From Planctomycetota bacterium (GTDB taxonomy: Bacteria; Planctomycetota; UBA1135; GCA-002686595), in NCBI GenBank assembly GCA_002686265.1, contig NZBA01000036.1, forward strand, positions 1 through 64,000: a DNA stretch of 64,000 nucleotides. Direction: 5' to 3'. A program made the position numbers and the translations under genes. Below, in pieces: positions 38,866 through 54,419 of this stretch. The first letter of the stretch is position 1, and the number at the start of each line of letters is the position of its first letter. Under the pieces are notes generated by a model, which saw only the letters and a program-made list of their open reading frames with translations, did no database searches and had not been told where the DNA came from.

Positions 38866-41800
38866 ATGACAGCAACCACATCTCCCGTCGAAGTCTTCGG
38901 TCGGTACCCCTCGATCATCGATCTGCCCGATCTGGTCGAAACCCAAACCAGGGCCTGGAACGAGTTCATCGCCCGGGACGTCGCCCAGGCGAACCGCTCC
39001 GAGATCGGCCTCCAGAAGCTCCTGGGCGAGATCTTCCCGATCTACTCCTACGACAAGACCCTGTGTCTGGAGTACGTCGGCTACGAGCTCGGCCGCCCGC
39101 GGTACACCATCGACGAGTGCCGCAAGCTGCGGCTGACCTTCGGCTACCCGTTCAAGGTGCGCCTGCGCCTGATCAAGACCGAAGCCATCGAGGAGGAGGT
39201 CTACCTGGGCGAGATCCCGATCATGATCGGCGGCGGGGAGTTCATCGTGAACGGCTCCGAGCGCGTGATCGTGAGCCAGCTCCACCGCTCTCCGGGTGTG
39301 GACTTCTCCTACGACCAGGCCAGCGCGTCGGACTCGCGCCGCCTCCACAGCTGCTGGATCATCCCCGAGCGCGGGTCGTGGGTCGAGCTGAACGTGACCA
39401 AGAAGGACATCCTTCAGGTGCGCATCGACCAGTCGGGCAAGTTCTCGGCGATCACCCTGCTGCGTGCCCTCGACGAGTCGCTGGGGAACGACCGCGACCT
39501 CCTGCGCCACTTCTACAAGACCAAGCGCGTCAAGAAGACCAAGTCTCAGACCGAGAAGGCCTTCGCCAAGTCGATCACAGACAAGGTCGCCGTGGGGGAC
39601 ATCGTCGTTCTCAAGACCGGCGAGGTGCTCGTTCCCTCGGGTGAGATCATTCCGGAGACCGCGGCGCTGGAGATCGCGGGGAGCGACCTGGCCGAAGTCG
39701 AGATCATCGCCGGCGATGTCGAGGACATCGACATGCTGATCGTCAACTCCCTGCACGAGGACCCGACCAAGAGCCACGAGGAGGCCCTGCTCAAGATCTA
39801 CGGGCGCCTGCGCCCCGGGAATCCCGTGCAACTCGAGAAGGCACGCGACCTCTTCCACGAGAAGTTCTTCGACGCCCAGCGCTATCGCCTCGGGCGCGTC
39901 GGTCGTTTCCGGCTCAACCGCAAGTTCAACCAGGACATCCCCGAAGACACGCAGGTCCTCAAGCCCGAGGACATCATCGGCTCGATCCGCTACCTGATCG
40001 GGCTTCGAAGCGGGGAAGGCGAGGTCGATGACATCGACAACCTGGGCAACCGCCGCGTGCGGACCATCGCCGAGTTGGCGGGAGAGGAGTTCCGCAAGGG
40101 CCTGCTCAAGCTCAAGCGCACGGCGCAGGAGCGCATGAACCTCGAGAACGCCGAGACGGTCTCGCCGCGCACGCTGATCAACTCCAAGACCTTCTCCAGC
40201 GCAGTCGACTACTTCTTTGGACGCAGCGAGCTCTCGCAGGTGGTCGACCAGGCCAACCCGCTCAGCCAGCTGACCCACGAGCGGCGCCTGTCCGCCCTCG
40301 GTCCCGGCGGCCTCAACCGCAAGCGCGCCGGCTTCGACGTGCGCGACGTGCACCTTTCGCACTACGGACGCCTGTGCCCGATCGAGACCCCCGAGGGCTC
40401 GAACATCGGCCTGATCTCGTCCTTGGCCCTGTACGCCCGCCTCGACGACTACGGCTTCCTCACCGCGCCCTTCCGCAAGGTGAACAAGGGCAAGCTGGCA
40501 AAGAAGGTCGTCTACCTCCGGGCGGACCAAGAGTCGGGCCTGGTGATGGCGCCGGCCGACGTGGCCCTGGACGACAAGGGGCAGCTCACCTCGGAGCGCG
40601 TCCTCGCCCGCCGCGACGGCGACAACGTCGAAGTCTCTCCGGAAGAGGTCGATTACGTCGACGTCTCCCCGAGCCAGATCATCGGCGTGTCCGCGGCGCT
40701 GATCCCCTTCCTGGAGCACGACGACGCCAACCGGGCGCTGATGGGCTCGAACATGCAGCGCCAAGCCGTCCCGCTCTTGATCGTGGAGCCGCCCACCGTG
40801 GGCACGGGGATGGAGACGATCGTCGCGCGCAACTCGAACATGCCGCTGTACGCGACCGCCGACGGCGAGGTCGACTACGCCGACTCGGCGACGATCATCG
40901 TCGGCGAGGAGACCTACGACCTGACCAAGTTCCGCGGGCTGAACGACCGCACGACCCAGAACCACCGACCGATGGTCGAGGAGGGCACCAAGGTCAAGGC
41001 CGGCGACCTGTTGGCGGACGGTGCGGCCACCCGAGACGGTGAACTGGCACTCGGCAAGAACCTGCTCGTCGCCTTCATGACCTGGGACGGGTTCAACTTC
41101 GAGGATGCGATCCTCGTCTCCGAGCGACTCGTGCGCGACGACGTCTTCACCTCTCTCCACATCGAGGAATACGAGGTCGAGATCCGCGAAACGAAGCTCG
41201 GCAAGGAGGAGTTCACCTGCGACATCCCCAATGTCGGGGAGAAGGCGCTGGTCGACCTCGACGAGACCGGAATCGTCCGCATCGGCACCTTCGTCGAGGC
41301 GGGAGACATCCTGGTCGGCAAGGTCGCTCCCAAGTCGAAGAGTGAGCTCACCCCCGAGGAGAAACTCCTGCACGCGATCTTCGGCAAGGCCGGCGTCGAC
41401 GTGAAGAACGCCTCGTTGAACATGCCGCCGGGGACGCGCGGCGTCGTCATCGACGCCCAGAAGTTCTCGCGCCGCGTCAACCTGACGGACGCCGAGCGGG
41501 CAAAGGCCCTCGGGGTCATCCGCGAGGCCGAGAAGGAGTTCCTGCGAGCCCTGAGGATCCACAGTGCGGGCATGCTCGAGGGCGTAACGGCCGCGCTGGG
41601 AGAGGCCGTCATCGACGACTTGACCGGCAAGCCCGTGGAGCTGGACGACACCTCGACCTACGACGAACTGCGTCGCATTCGCCTGCTCAGCGTCGCTTCG
41701 ATGGAGGCCGCCGCCGACGCCAAGAAGATGGCCAAGGCACAGGAGGTCATCAACGAGTGTCAGGAGAAGATCGACGAGAAGGAGAGCGAGAAGAACAAGG

Positions 41801-42585
41801 TCGTCAACCGGCTCAGCCGCGGGGACGAGCTCCCCACGGGTGTGTTGGAGATGGTCAAGGTCTACATCGCCACCAAGCGCAACCTGCGCGTCGGTGACAA
41901 GATGGCCGGCCGCCACGGCAACAAGGGTGTCATCTCCAAGATCGTGCCGATCGAGGACATGCCGTACCTCGAGGACGGGACGCCGATGGATATCGTGCTC
42001 AACCCGCTAGGCGTGCCCAGCCGCATGAACGTCGGGCAGATCCTCGAGACCCACCTCGGCCTGGCCGCCCGCACCCTCGGAATCCGCTGCTACACCCCGG
42101 CTTTCGACGGCGCGAAGGAGGAGGAGATCGAGGGAATGCTCGAGCGCGCGGGCCTGCCGACCACTGGCAAGTTCACGCTCTTCGACGGCCGCTCGGGCAG
42201 CCCCTTCGAGCAGAGCGTCACGGTCGGCGTGATGTACATGCTCAAGCTCCACCACCTCGTGGACGAGAAGGTGCATGCGCGCGCCACCGGGCCCTACAGC
42301 TTGATCACGCAGCAGCCGCTGGGTGGCAAGGCGCGCTTCGGTGGGCAGCGTTTCGGCGAGATGGAGGTCTGGGCCCTCGAGGCCTACGGCGCTGCCGCCA
42401 TCCTGCAGGAGCAGCTCACCGTCAAGTCCGACGACGTGGACGGGCGGACGAAGATCTACGAGTCGATGGTCAAGGGGCTCAACATCCTCGAACCGGGGAC
42501 TCCGGTCTCCTTCGAGGTGCTGACGAACGAGATCAAGGGCCTGGGGCTGAACATGCAGCTCCACAAGAAGGCCGCCACGCTCTAG
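38866..42585 (+). CDS. rpoB: DNA-directed RNA polymerase subunit beta
   Basis: [68 protein letters not shown] and other beta-subunit blocks. Confidence 0.98.
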   Translation: MTATTSPVEVFGRYPSIIDLPDLVETQTRAWNEFIARDVAQANRSEIGLQKLLGEIFPIYSYDKTLCLEYVGYELGRPRYTIDECRKLRLTFGYPFKVRLRLIKTEAIEEEVYLGEIPIMIGGGEFIVNGSERVIVSQLHRSPGVDFSYDQASASDSRRLHSCWIIPERGSWVELNVTKKDILQVRIDQSGKFSAITLLRALDESLGNDRDLLRHFYKTKRVKKTKSQTEKAFAKSITDKVAVGDIVVLKTGEVLVPSGEIIPETAALEIAGSDLAEVEIIAGDVEDIDMLIVNSLHEDPTKSHEEALLKIYGRLRPGNPVQLEKARDLFHEKFFDAQRYRLGRVGRFRLNRKFNQDIPEDTQVLKPEDIIGSIRYLIGLRSGEGEVDDIDNLGNRRVRTIAELAGEEFRKGLLKLKRTAQERMNLENAETVSPRTLINSKTFSSAVDYFFGRSELSQVVDQANPLSQLTHERRLSALGPGGLNRKRAGFDVRDVHLSHYGRLCPIETPEGSNIGLISSLALYARLDDYGFLTAPFRKVNKGKLAKKVVYLRADQESGLVMAPADVALDDKGQLTSERVLARRDGDNVEVSPEEVDYVDVSPSQIIGVSAALIPFLEHDDANRALMGSNMQRQAVPLLIVEPPTVGTGMETIVARNSNMPLYATADGEVDYADSATIIVGEETYDLTKFRGLNDRTTQNHRPMVEEGTKVKAGDLLADGAATRDGELALGKNLLVAFMTWDGFNFEDAILVSERLVRDDVFTSLHIEEYEVEIRETKLGKEEFTCDIPNVGEKALVDLDETGIVRIGTFVEAGDILVGKVAPKSKSELTPEEKLLHAIFGKAGVDVKNASLNMPPGTRGVVIDAQKFSRRVNLTDAERAKALGVIREAEKEFLRALRIHSAGMLEGVTAALGEAVIDDLTGKPVELDDTSTYDELRRIRLLSVASMEAAADAKKMAKAQEVINECQEKIDEKESEKNKVVNRLSRGDELPTGVLEMVKVYIATKRNLRVGDKMAGRHGNKGVISKIVPIEDMPYLEDGTPMDIVLNPLGVPSRMNVGQILETHLGLAARTLGIRCYTPAFDGAKEEEIEGMLERAGLPTTGKFTLFDGRSGSPFEQSVTVGVMYMLKLHHLVDEKVHARATGPYSLITQQPLGGKARFGGQRFGEMEVWALEAYGAAAILQEQLTVKSDDVDGRTKIYESMVKGLNILEPGTPVSFEVLTNEIKGLGLNMQLHKKAATL

Positions 42586-42758
42586 GACCCGCCGCGCTCC
42601 GAGAACACCTTGAAGGGTCCCTCGCCACCATGACGACCTCCTCCGCACCGGCCCGACGGCGGCTCGCACCGCCGAGCTCTGTGCGCCTCCAGGATCTGAA
42701 CCCGCACGGATCCGATCGCCCCGCCATCCGAAGCTCCTCTCGAACGGACTCCTAGACC

Positions 42759-47189
<4,431 letters not shown>

Positions 47190-47244
47190 TTCCCCGAAGC
47201 GGTCGCCGCGACACGCTTCGGCGCGGTCTGGCGGCCCCAAACGC

Positions 47245-47273
47245 TTGACGGACGGTCCGTCGCTCCACACAAT
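47245..47273 (+). promoter_or_regulatory. Candidate promoter for the str genes, overlapping a palindrome
   Basis: TTGACG (47245-47250) - 17 nt - CACAAT (47268-47273); GACGGAC-G-GTCCGTC at 47247-47261. Confidence 0.6.
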
Positions 47274-47297
47274 GCTGCCCCTTTTCAGGGTGGCGAT

Positions 47298-47313
47298 CCC
47301 CCTCGCGAGGGGG
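47298..47313 (+). promoter_or_regulatory. Perfect palindrome/hairpin in the rpsL leader
   Basis: CCCCCTCGCGAGGGGG, ending 26 nt before the rpsL ATG. Confidence 0.5.
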
Positions 47314-47339
47314 CCTTGCGCAGAACCAAGCCAGATTCC

Positions 47340-47714
47340 ATGCCGACCATCAATCAGCTGATCCGCAAGGGCCGCCAGAAGGCGACCAAGCGCTCGAAGT
47401 CTCCCGTGCTGGATTCCTGCCCCCAGAAGCGGGGCGTGTGCCTGCAGGTCAAGACACAGACGCCCAAGAAGCCGAACTCCGCCCTGCGCAAGATCGCGCG
47501 CGTGCGCTTGTCCAACGGCAAGGAGATCACCGCCTACATCCCGGGCGAGGGCCACAACCTCCAGGAACACTCGGTGGTGCTCGTGCGCGGCGGACGCGTG
47601 CGTGACCTTCCCGGTGTTCGCTACCACATCCTGCGCGGGACGCTCGATACGGGCGGCGTCGAGGACCGCACCCAAAGCCGTTCCAAGTACGGAACCAAGC
47701 GCCCCAAGAAGTAG
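47340..47714 (+). CDS. rpsL: 30S ribosomal protein S12
   Basis: [70 protein letters not shown]. Confidence 0.98.
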   Translation: MPTINQLIRKGRQKATKRSKSPVLDSCPQKRGVCLQVKTQTPKKPNSALRKIARVRLSNGKEITAYIPGEGHNLQEHSVVLVRGGRVRDLPGVRYHILRGTLDTGGVEDRTQSRSKYGTKRPKK

Positions 47715-47729
47715 ACACCTTTCATTCTC

Positions 47730-48203
47730 ATGCCGCGCAACTACAAGTCCACCGCCGTCTTCATCAAGCCGGACCCACGCTACGGGTCGATCTTGGCCTC
47801 GAAGCTGATCAACAAGATCATGCTCGACGGCAAGAAGAGCACGGCGCAGAAGATCTTCTACGACGCCATCGAGATCGCCGCCAAGAAGCTCCCCGAGGTC
47901 GAGGAGACCGAGGAGATTTTCACCAAGGCCATCGAGAACGCCCGCCCAACCGTGGAGGTGCGCTCCAAGCGCGTTGGTGGCGCCAACTACCAGGTCCCCC
48001 GCGAGGTGAAGCGCGGCCGCCAGCAGACGCTGGCGATCCGCTGGGTCGTGGACAATGCCCGCAAGAAGAAGGGCAAGCCCATGGCGCAGCGCCTGGCGGA
48101 GGAACTGATCGATGCCTACAACGGCACCGGGGCGTCGGTCCACTGGAAAGAGAACATCCACAAGATGGCCGAGGCCAACAAGGCCTACGCCCACTACGCC
48201 TAG
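47730..48203 (+). CDS. rpsG: 30S ribosomal protein S7
   Basis: DPRYGSILASKLINKIMLDGKKSTAQKIFYDAI, RVGGANYQVPREV. Confidence 0.97.
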   Translation: MPRNYKSTAVFIKPDPRYGSILASKLINKIMLDGKKSTAQKIFYDAIEIAAKKLPEVEETEEIFTKAIENARPTVEVRSKRVGGANYQVPREVKRGRQQTLAIRWVVDNARKKKGKPMAQRLAEELIDAYNGTGASVHWKENIHKMAEANKAYAHYA

Positions 48204-48406
48204 CCGACACCCCCGCCGGGCGGTGTTCCTCCCCGGCGCTGCTCGTGCCCCGTGCTCTCCCCGCCCGGTGGCGTCCTCGGCCGGTCGGCGTTCCTGCGCG
48301 GCTGTGTCCTCGCCGGGCGGGCCCTGGCGCGGCCGCGGTGCCTCCCGCCCGCATTCGCCCCCGGATCGAACGTCCGGCTCTTCGTGATGACCGTCGTGAT
48401 GACCGA

Positions 48407-48916
48407 ATGAGCATGCCGCCCGTCCCGCCCGATGTTCTGATCCTGCGCGATCCGCGGGAATCGGTGCGCAAGTGCTCCCTGACGCCTCTACGCGGTAGGC
48501 CGGCGTTCGAGTTCGTGGCGTATCACCGTGAACGGCGCGTCGAGGCCGCCGGGCGCATTCTGCTGCACCCCGACGGGGAACCCCTCTCGCCCGCCGACCG
48601 CTGCCGCGGCCTGCTACTGGTGGACTGCTCCTGGCGCCGGCTGGAGAGCCTGCTGCGCACCGTCGACGGCGACCCTCCCCGCCGCAGTCTCCCAGAACTC
48701 GCCACCGCCTACCCGCGCCGGAGTCGCAGTTTCGAGGATCCTCCTCACGGCCTGGCCTCGATCGAGGCCCTCTACGCAGCCCTGGTCCTGCTCGGCGGAG
48801 CGAGCCGCGATCTGCTGAACGGCTATCGCTGGGCCGAGGAGTTCCTGGCGGCGAATCCCGGGCTGGACGCCTCCCGCCGGCACGCCGCCCCACAGGCGGG
48901 CGGGCTCGGACGCTGA
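48407..48916 (+). CDS. Tsr3-like (SPOUT-class aminocarboxypropyltransferase) protein
   Basis: RKCSLTPLRG; LSPADRCRGLLLVDCSWRRLESL; RRSLPELATAYPRRS; LASIEALYAALVLLGGASRDLLNGYRWAEEFLAANPGLD matches the Tsr3 family block order recalled from yeast Tsr3. Confidence 0.7.
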   Translation: MSMPPVPPDVLILRDPRESVRKCSLTPLRGRPAFEFVAYHRERRVEAAGRILLHPDGEPLSPADRCRGLLLVDCSWRRLESLLRTVDGDPPRRSLPELATAYPRRSRSFEDPPHGLASIEALYAALVLLGGASRDLLNGYRWAEEFLAANPGLDASRRHAAPQAGGLGR

Positions 48917-48935
48917 ACCCGCGCGGCCGAGGCGC

Positions 48936-48941
48936 TACCCT
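48936..48941 (+). promoter_or_regulatory. Candidate -10 element TACCCT, 9 nt before the fusA ATG
   Basis: TACCCTctgccggccATG. Confidence 0.3.
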
Positions 48942-48950
48942 CTGCCGGCC

Positions 48951-51008
48951 ATGGGCCCTGATCGAGTCCGCAACTTCGGCATCGCCGCTCACATCGACGC
49001 CGGTAAGACCACCGTCTCCGAGCGCATGCTGTACTACAGCGGCGTCGAGCACCGCATCGGCGGCGTCGACGAGGGAACGGCCGTCATGGATTGGATGGCG
49101 GAGGAACGCGAGCGCGGGATCACGATCACCGCCGCGGCTACACGCGTGCCCTGGCGCGATCACGAGCTCAACCTGATCGATACGCCTGGCCACGTCGACT
49201 TCACCGTCGAGGTCGAGCGCTGCATGCGAGTGCTCGACGGCGCGATTCTCGTCCTGGACGCGGTAAGCGGTGTGCAGGCCCAGTCCGAGACCGTCTGGCG
49301 ACAGATGGAGCGACACGGGGTCCCGGCGATCGCCTTCGTCAACAAGTGCGACCGCCCGGGCGCGGACTACCTGGCGGCGGTCGGCACGCTGCGGGAGCGC
49401 TTGGGCGCGCCGGGTATTCCCATCCAGCTGCCCCTGGACCCGGCCGAGGAACCGCGCCTGATCGTGGACTTGCTCACCGGCCGCGCCCTGCGCTACCACG
49501 CCGATCGCGGGAGCCGCGACCCCGAGGTCCTGGACCCACCCGCCGAGGCCGCCGACGAGATCGGAGTCCTGCGCTCGGAGTTGATCGAGACCCTCGCGGA
49601 GGAGGACGAGGCGGTGCTGGCCTGTGTCCTGGAGGACAGCGAGCCGCCGGTCGAGCTACTGGTCGCGGCCCTCAAGAAGCGTGTCCTCGACCGCACCCTC
49701 GTGCCGGTGCTCTGCGGCGCCGCCCTGCGCAACCTCGGCGTGCAGCCTCTGCTCGACGCCGTCGTCGACTACTTGCCCTCGCCGCTGGAGGTCTCGGCGG
49801 TGGAGGGCGTGGAGCCCGAGTCGCTCGCGCCCCTCACGCGCGAAGCGAGGACCGACGAGCCCTTCTCCGCCCTGGCGTTCAAGTTGCACGCCGGGCCCCA
49901 CGGGGATCTGACCTTCCTGCGCATCTACTCGGGCAGCCTGACCCCCGGGCAGGCTCTGCTCAATCCGCGCGTCGGCAAGAAGGAACGCGTGGCGCGCGTT
50001 CTGCGAATGCACTCCGAGGCCAGCGAAGCCCTCGAACGCGCCGAGGCGGGGGACATCGTGGCCGTCACGGGCCTGAAGTGGACCGGCACCGGCGACACCC
50101 TCTGCGTGCGCGAGGCTCCGATCCTGCTCGAGGCCCTCGACTTCCCCGCGCCGGTCATCACGCGCGTGGTGGAACCCGCCAGCGGCGCCGAGCGTGATCG
50201 CTTGCGCCAAGCCCTCGCGCGCCTTGCTCACGAGGACCCCAGCCTGCACGTGCGCGAGGACGAGGACTCGGGCCAGTGGACCATCGCGGGGATGGGGGAG
50301 TTGCACCTCGAAGTCGTCCAGCACCGCCTCGAGGCCGAGTTCGATCTCGCGCCGCGAGTCGGCCAACCGCGAGTTGCCTACCGAGAGACGGTCCTCACCG
50401 GGGCCTCCGGACGCGGCGTCGTCGACCGTCCCCTGGCGGGCAAGGAGATCTTCGTCGCCCTCGAGCTGACCCTCTCTCCAGCGCCCGACGGGCTCGCGCC
50501 GCGGGTCGAATTCCCCGGCGACTGCCTCCTCCCCGTGCCCTTCCGCGCGGCGGTGGAGGAGGCCTTGATGCTCGAGGCTCAGGTCGGGCCGCGCTTCGGA
50601 TACCCCATGGTGCGCGCCGCGATCGAGATCGGCGCCGTGGAGGTGCGCGAGGGCAAGACCAGCGACGTGGCCTTTGTCCAGGCCGGGGTGGTCGCCCTGC
50701 GCCAGGCCATCAGCGCGGCGGAGTGCGCCATCGAAGAGCCGATGATGGCCTTCGAGATCCAGACGCCGAGCGAGTTCTCGAGCGGCATCATCGCCGACCT
50801 GAACGCCCGCGACGCCGAGCTGTCCGAAGTCGTGGCCGAGGCCGACGCCTGCCGCATCGAGGGACGCGTGCCCCTCGCGGCGATGTTCGGCTACTCGACA
50901 GCTGTCCGCTCCCTCTCCCAGGGCCGGGCGGGCTTCAGCATGTCCCCCTCCGCGTATCGGCCCGTGGCGGAACGCGACCTGGCCGCTCGCGGGCTCATCT
51001 GGAGCTGA
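48951..51008 (+). CDS. fusA: Elongation factor G
   Basis: [84 protein letters not shown]. Confidence 0.93.
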   Translation: MGPDRVRNFGIAAHIDAGKTTVSERMLYYSGVEHRIGGVDEGTAVMDWMAEERERGITITAAATRVPWRDHELNLIDTPGHVDFTVEVERCMRVLDGAILVLDAVSGVQAQSETVWRQMERHGVPAIAFVNKCDRPGADYLAAVGTLRERLGAPGIPIQLPLDPAEEPRLIVDLLTGRALRYHADRGSRDPEVLDPPAEAADEIGVLRSELIETLAEEDEAVLACVLEDSEPPVELLVAALKKRVLDRTLVPVLCGAALRNLGVQPLLDAVVDYLPSPLEVSAVEGVEPESLAPLTREARTDEPFSALAFKLHAGPHGDLTFLRIYSGSLTPGQALLNPRVGKKERVARVLRMHSEASEALERAEAGDIVAVTGLKWTGTGDTLCVREAPILLEALDFPAPVITRVVEPASGAERDRLRQALARLAHEDPSLHVREDEDSGQWTIAGMGELHLEVVQHRLEAEFDLAPRVGQPRVAYRETVLTGASGRGVVDRPLAGKEIFVALELTLSPAPDGLAPRVEFPGDCLLPVPFRAAVEEALMLEAQVGPRFGYPMVRAAIEIGAVEVREGKTSDVAFVQAGVVALRQAISAAECAIEEPMMAFEIQTPSEFSSGIIADLNARDAELSEVVAEADACRIEGRVPLAAMFGYSTAVRSLSQGRAGFSMSPSAYRPVAERDLAARGLIWS

Positions 51009-51139
51009 GCGGGGCCGCACAGGGGGTTGGAGGGGCCGCCGGGGCTCTCCGGCTGGGGACGAGGGCTCTCGGAGGGCACGCCGGTTCAGCCCGAGTGACC
51101 CCACGAGGCGCAGGGAATCCAACTTGCGGCTCGTCGCTG

Positions 51140-51168
51140 TTGACGGGACCCCTCCCAGTGCCTAGTTT
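51140..51168 (+). promoter_or_regulatory. Candidate promoter for the S10 operon
   Basis: TTGACG (51140-51145) - 17 nt - TAGTTT (51163-51168); predicts a leader of about 210 nt before rpsJ. Confidence 0.45.
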
Positions 51169-51385
51169 ACTCGGCCCTCCAACGCCCCCCCCGGCGGCCG
51201 ACTCGGCCGGCGGGACCGGCCGCGAAGGGACATCCCGCCCGGCTCTCCTCAGCGTCGCAGCGGTACCGAACAGAGCGGCGTCCAGCCCCGCGGCGCCAAC
51301 CAGAGGCAACCCTCCTGGCTCTCCGCTCCCGAACGCGCTCGGGAGAGGGAGGGAGGGCGGCGAGCCGACACCAGACCGCTACCAG

Positions 51386-51691
51386 ATGAAGGACAAGATC
51401 CAGATCCGCATGGAGGCCTACGACCACGAGGCCCTCGACCAGTCCTGTGTCGACATCGTCGACACGGCCAAGAGGACCGGCGCGCGCGTGGCCGGCCCCA
51501 TCCCTCTGCCCACCCGGGTGGAGCGCTACACCGTCCTTCGCTCTCCGTTCATCGACAAGAAGTCGCGGGAGCAGTTCGAGATCCGCACGCACAAGCGGAT
51601 CATCTACATCTCCGAGCCCACCAGTCAGACAGTGGACTCCCTGTCCAGTCTGAACATGCCCGCTGGCGTGGACATCCGCATCAAGGCCTGA
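51386..51691 (+). CDS. rpsJ: 30S ribosomal protein S10
   Basis: [54 protein letters not shown]. Confidence 0.98.
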   Translation: MKDKIQIRMEAYDHEALDQSCVDIVDTAKRTGARVAGPIPLPTRVERYTVLRSPFIDKKSREQFEIRTHKRIIYISEPTSQTVDSLSSLNMPAGVDIRIKA

Positions 51692-51909
51692 GCCTCGAGC
51701 GCGGCGCCGCGAGCGCCGCGTCGGACCCGCGACACCACCGCCAGCACCTCCTCTCTCTCTCCACACGGCAGCGTTCTGCCCCGAGGTCCCGTGATCTCTG
51801 GACAGCGGTGCCTCACCCGCCCAACAACACCGAATCCGCGTGGCCAGGCGTCGAGTGCGCAGCTGATGCGCACACCTGGTCGAACCGGACCCTCACTGTT
51901 TTAGGAATC

Positions 51910-52554
51910 ATGACGCTGATCCTGGGACGAAAAAAAGGAATGACTCAGCTCTTCGCTGAGGACGGCACGGTCACCGGGGTGACCGTGGTCGAGGCCGGTC
52001 CGTGCGTGGTGACTCAGGTCCGCACGCAAGAGCAGGACGGGTACGACGCCGTACAGCTCGGTTTCGAGGACGTTCCCGACCGGCTGGTCTCCAAGCCGCG
52101 CAGAGGCCTGTTCAAGAAGACCGGAGTGAGCCCCAAGCGCTTTCTGCGCGAGGAGCGCCTCGCGAACCCGGCGGCGACCGAGGTCGGCGAGTCGGTTACC
52201 GTCGGAGCATTCGAAGCTGGCGAGCTCGTGGACGTGACCGGAACCAGCAAGGGGCGCGGTTTCGCGGGCACCATCAAGCGCCATGGCTTCTCCCGCGGTT
52301 CCGAGACCCACGGCTGCATGAACGTGCGCCAGCCTGGCTCGATCGGTTGCTCGGCCTACCCCGCGCGAGTCTTCAAGGGCAAGCGCATGTCGGGCCACAT
52401 GGGGGCGCGGCGGCGCACGACCAAGAACCTGACGATCATGCGTGTCGACAGCGACAAGAACCTGCTGTTCCTCAAGGGCGCCGTGCCCGGACCGCCCAAC
52501 GGGTTCGTCCAGGTGCGGACCGCCCGGACCGGGATCGTGAAGAAGAAGGGCTGA
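51910..52554 (+). CDS. rplC: 50S ribosomal protein L3
   Basis: LILGRKKGMTQLFAEDGTVTGVTVVEAGPCVV, KGRGFAGTIKRHGFSRG. Confidence 0.97.
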   Translation: MTLILGRKKGMTQLFAEDGTVTGVTVVEAGPCVVTQVRTQEQDGYDAVQLGFEDVPDRLVSKPRRGLFKKTGVSPKRFLREERLANPAATEVGESVTVGAFEAGELVDVTGTSKGRGFAGTIKRHGFSRGSETHGCMNVRQPGSIGCSAYPARVFKGKRMSGHMGARRRTTKNLTIMRVDSDKNLLFLKGAVPGPPNGFVQVRTARTGIVKKKG

Positions 52555-52559
52555 GAGGA

Positions 52560-53207
52560 ATGCAGGTCAAGAGCTACAAGTCCGGAAGCCTCGGCCTCGT
52601 CGAGGTCGACGAGGCTCCCTTTGGCGACAAGGTCCTCTACCGGACCTTGAAGGACGCCGTCACGATGCACCAGGCCAATCAGCGCCAGGGCACGACGAAC
52701 GCGCGCGGGCGCTCCGAGGTCCGCGGCACCAACAAGAAGCCCTACCGCCAGAAGCACACCGGCCGTGCCCGCGCCGGCGACTGCAAGTCGCCCATCTGGC
52801 GCGGAGGCGGCGTCGTCTTCGGGCCGCACCGGCGCGACTACTCCTACCACATGCCGGCCAAGGCGCGCCGCGTGGCCCTGCGCACCGCTCTGGCGGGGAA
52901 GCTGAAGGACGACGAGGTCTGCGTGGCCGACCTGGGCTCGTTCTCGGCGCCCTCCTCGCGCGCGGCCCGCAAGGTGATCGCGGACCTGGGCACGCCGCGC
53001 CGGTTGACCCTCGTTCTCGCCGAGCGCGACGAGCTGGTCTGGAAGTCGTTTCGGAACTTCCCCGGCGTCACGGTGCGTACCGCCGAAGAGCTGTGCGCCT
53101 ACGACGTCGTTGCAGGCGGGCTGATCGTGACCGAGGCCGGAGTCCTCGAGACCCTCGCCGGGCGAGTCGGTCTCCCGGCCGCTGCCGCGGAAGGAGCCGC
53201 CCAGTGA
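52560..53207 (+). CDS. rplD: 50S ribosomal protein L4
   Basis: [50 protein letters not shown]. Confidence 0.97.
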   Translation: MQVKSYKSGSLGLVEVDEAPFGDKVLYRTLKDAVTMHQANQRQGTTNARGRSEVRGTNKKPYRQKHTGRARAGDCKSPIWRGGGVVFGPHRRDYSYHMPAKARRVALRTALAGKLKDDEVCVADLGSFSAPSSRAARKVIADLGTPRRLTLVLAERDELVWKSFRNFPGVTVRTAEELCAYDVVAGGLIVTEAGVLETLAGRVGLPAAAAEGAAQ

Positions 53208-53494
53208 CTTCCACCGAGAGCATGTATCGGATCATCAAGCGACAGGTGATCACCGAGAAGGCCGCCGACGACTCCGGTCGCCGCAACGCCTACCATTTCG
53301 CCGTCCCCACGGACGCGAACAAGATCGAGATCCGCAAGGCCGTCGAGAAGCTCTTCGGAGTCAAGGTCGTCGCCGTGAACACCCTGCGCGTGCGCGGCAA
53401 GTGGCGGCGGCGGGGCTACACGACCGGCACGACCAAGCCGTGGAAGAAGGCGATGATCACCCTCGCCGAGGGCCACACCATCGACGCGTTTTAG
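53204..53494 (+). CDS. rplW: 50S ribosomal protein L23
   Basis: [54 protein letters not shown] start or ATG at 53222. Confidence 0.95.
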   Translation: MTSTESMYRIIKRQVITEKAADDSGRRNAYHFAVPTDANKIEIRKAVEKLFGVKVVAVNTLRVRGKWRRRGYTTGTTKPWKKAMITLAEGHTIDAF

Positions 53495-53517
53495 GGCCGC
53501 ACTGCAGGACGAACATC

Positions 53518-54351
53518 GTGGGCATCAAGAAATACAAGCCGACATCAGCGGGCCGACGCCATGGCAGCGTCCTCGACTTCGAGGAGCTGTCCGGGGTAAA
53601 GCCCGAGAAGACCCTCCTGCGGCCGCTGAAGAAGACGGGCGGGCGGAACAACCACGGTCGCATCACCTGCCGGCGCCGGGGCGGGGGCCACAAACGCCGC
53701 TACCGCCTGATCGACTTCAAGCGCAACAAGGACGGCGTCCCGGCCAAGGTCCACTCGATCGAGTACGATCCGAACCGCTCGGCGAACATCGCTCTGTTGC
53801 ACTATGCGGACGGCGAGAAGCGCTACATCATCGCGCCCCTCGGTATGGAGGTCGGCCAGGTCGTCACCTCCGGTCCCGAGTCAGAGTCTCTCCCCGGGAA
53901 CGCCCTGCAGCTGGCGCACATTCCTCTCGGCCTCCACATCCACAACGTGGAGCTCAAGCCGGGGCGGGGCGGCCAGATCTGCCGCTCGGCCGGCAGCTAC
54001 GCTCAGTTGATGGCGCGCGAGGGAGACTACGCGGTCGTTCAGCTGCCCTCGGGGGAGCTGCGCCGCATCCACATCACCTGCCGGGCGACGATCGGGCGCA
54101 TCGGCAACAGCGACCACCAGAACGTCAAGCTCGGCAAGGCCGGCCGGCGCCGCCACATGGGACGCAGGCCGAAGGTGCGCGGCACGGCAATGAACCCGGT
54201 CGACCACCCGATGGGCGGCGGCGAGGGACGAACCGCTGGCGGCCGTCACCCTTGCGGTCCGACCGCCGTGCTCTCCAAGGGTGGGCGGACGCGCCGCTCC
54301 CAGAATCCGACAGACAAGTTCATCCTCCGCCGCCGTAAGAAGCGCAGGTAG
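53518..54351 (+). CDS. rplB: 50S ribosomal protein L2
   Basis: [23 protein letters not shown]...[42 protein letters not shown] start. Confidence 0.97.
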   Translation: MGIKKYKPTSAGRRHGSVLDFEELSGVKPEKTLLRPLKKTGGRNNHGRITCRRRGGGHKRRYRLIDFKRNKDGVPAKVHSIEYDPNRSANIALLHYADGEKRYIIAPLGMEVGQVVTSGPESESLPGNALQLAHIPLGLHIHNVELKPGRGGQICRSAGSYAQLMAREGDYAVVQLPSGELRRIHITCRATIGRIGNSDHQNVKLGKAGRRRHMGRRPKVRGTAMNPVDHPMGGGEGRTAGGRHPCGPTAVLSKGGRTRRSQNPTDKFILRRRKKRR

Positions 54352-54419
54352 TCACGATGCACTCAGACCTCAGCATGATCCGGAGCAAAGAGAACCGGCA
54401 GACGGGAAGGCGGGCGTAG

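Noticed and set aside
38854-41916. 1020-aa minus-strand ORF opposite rpoB
   Set aside because: Antisense frame of a conserved rpoB; composition (His/Asp/Val/Leu rich) is typical of a GC-rich shadow frame
48204-48406. GC-rich repeated gccgggcgg segments after rpsG as a structured RNA or terminator
   Set aside because: No clean stem followed by a T-tract; likely composition-driven
51743-51762. CT microsatellite (cctcctctctctctcc) in the rpsJ-rplC gap
   Set aside because: Short and imperfect; no supported function, although the 218-nt gap itself is longer than usual
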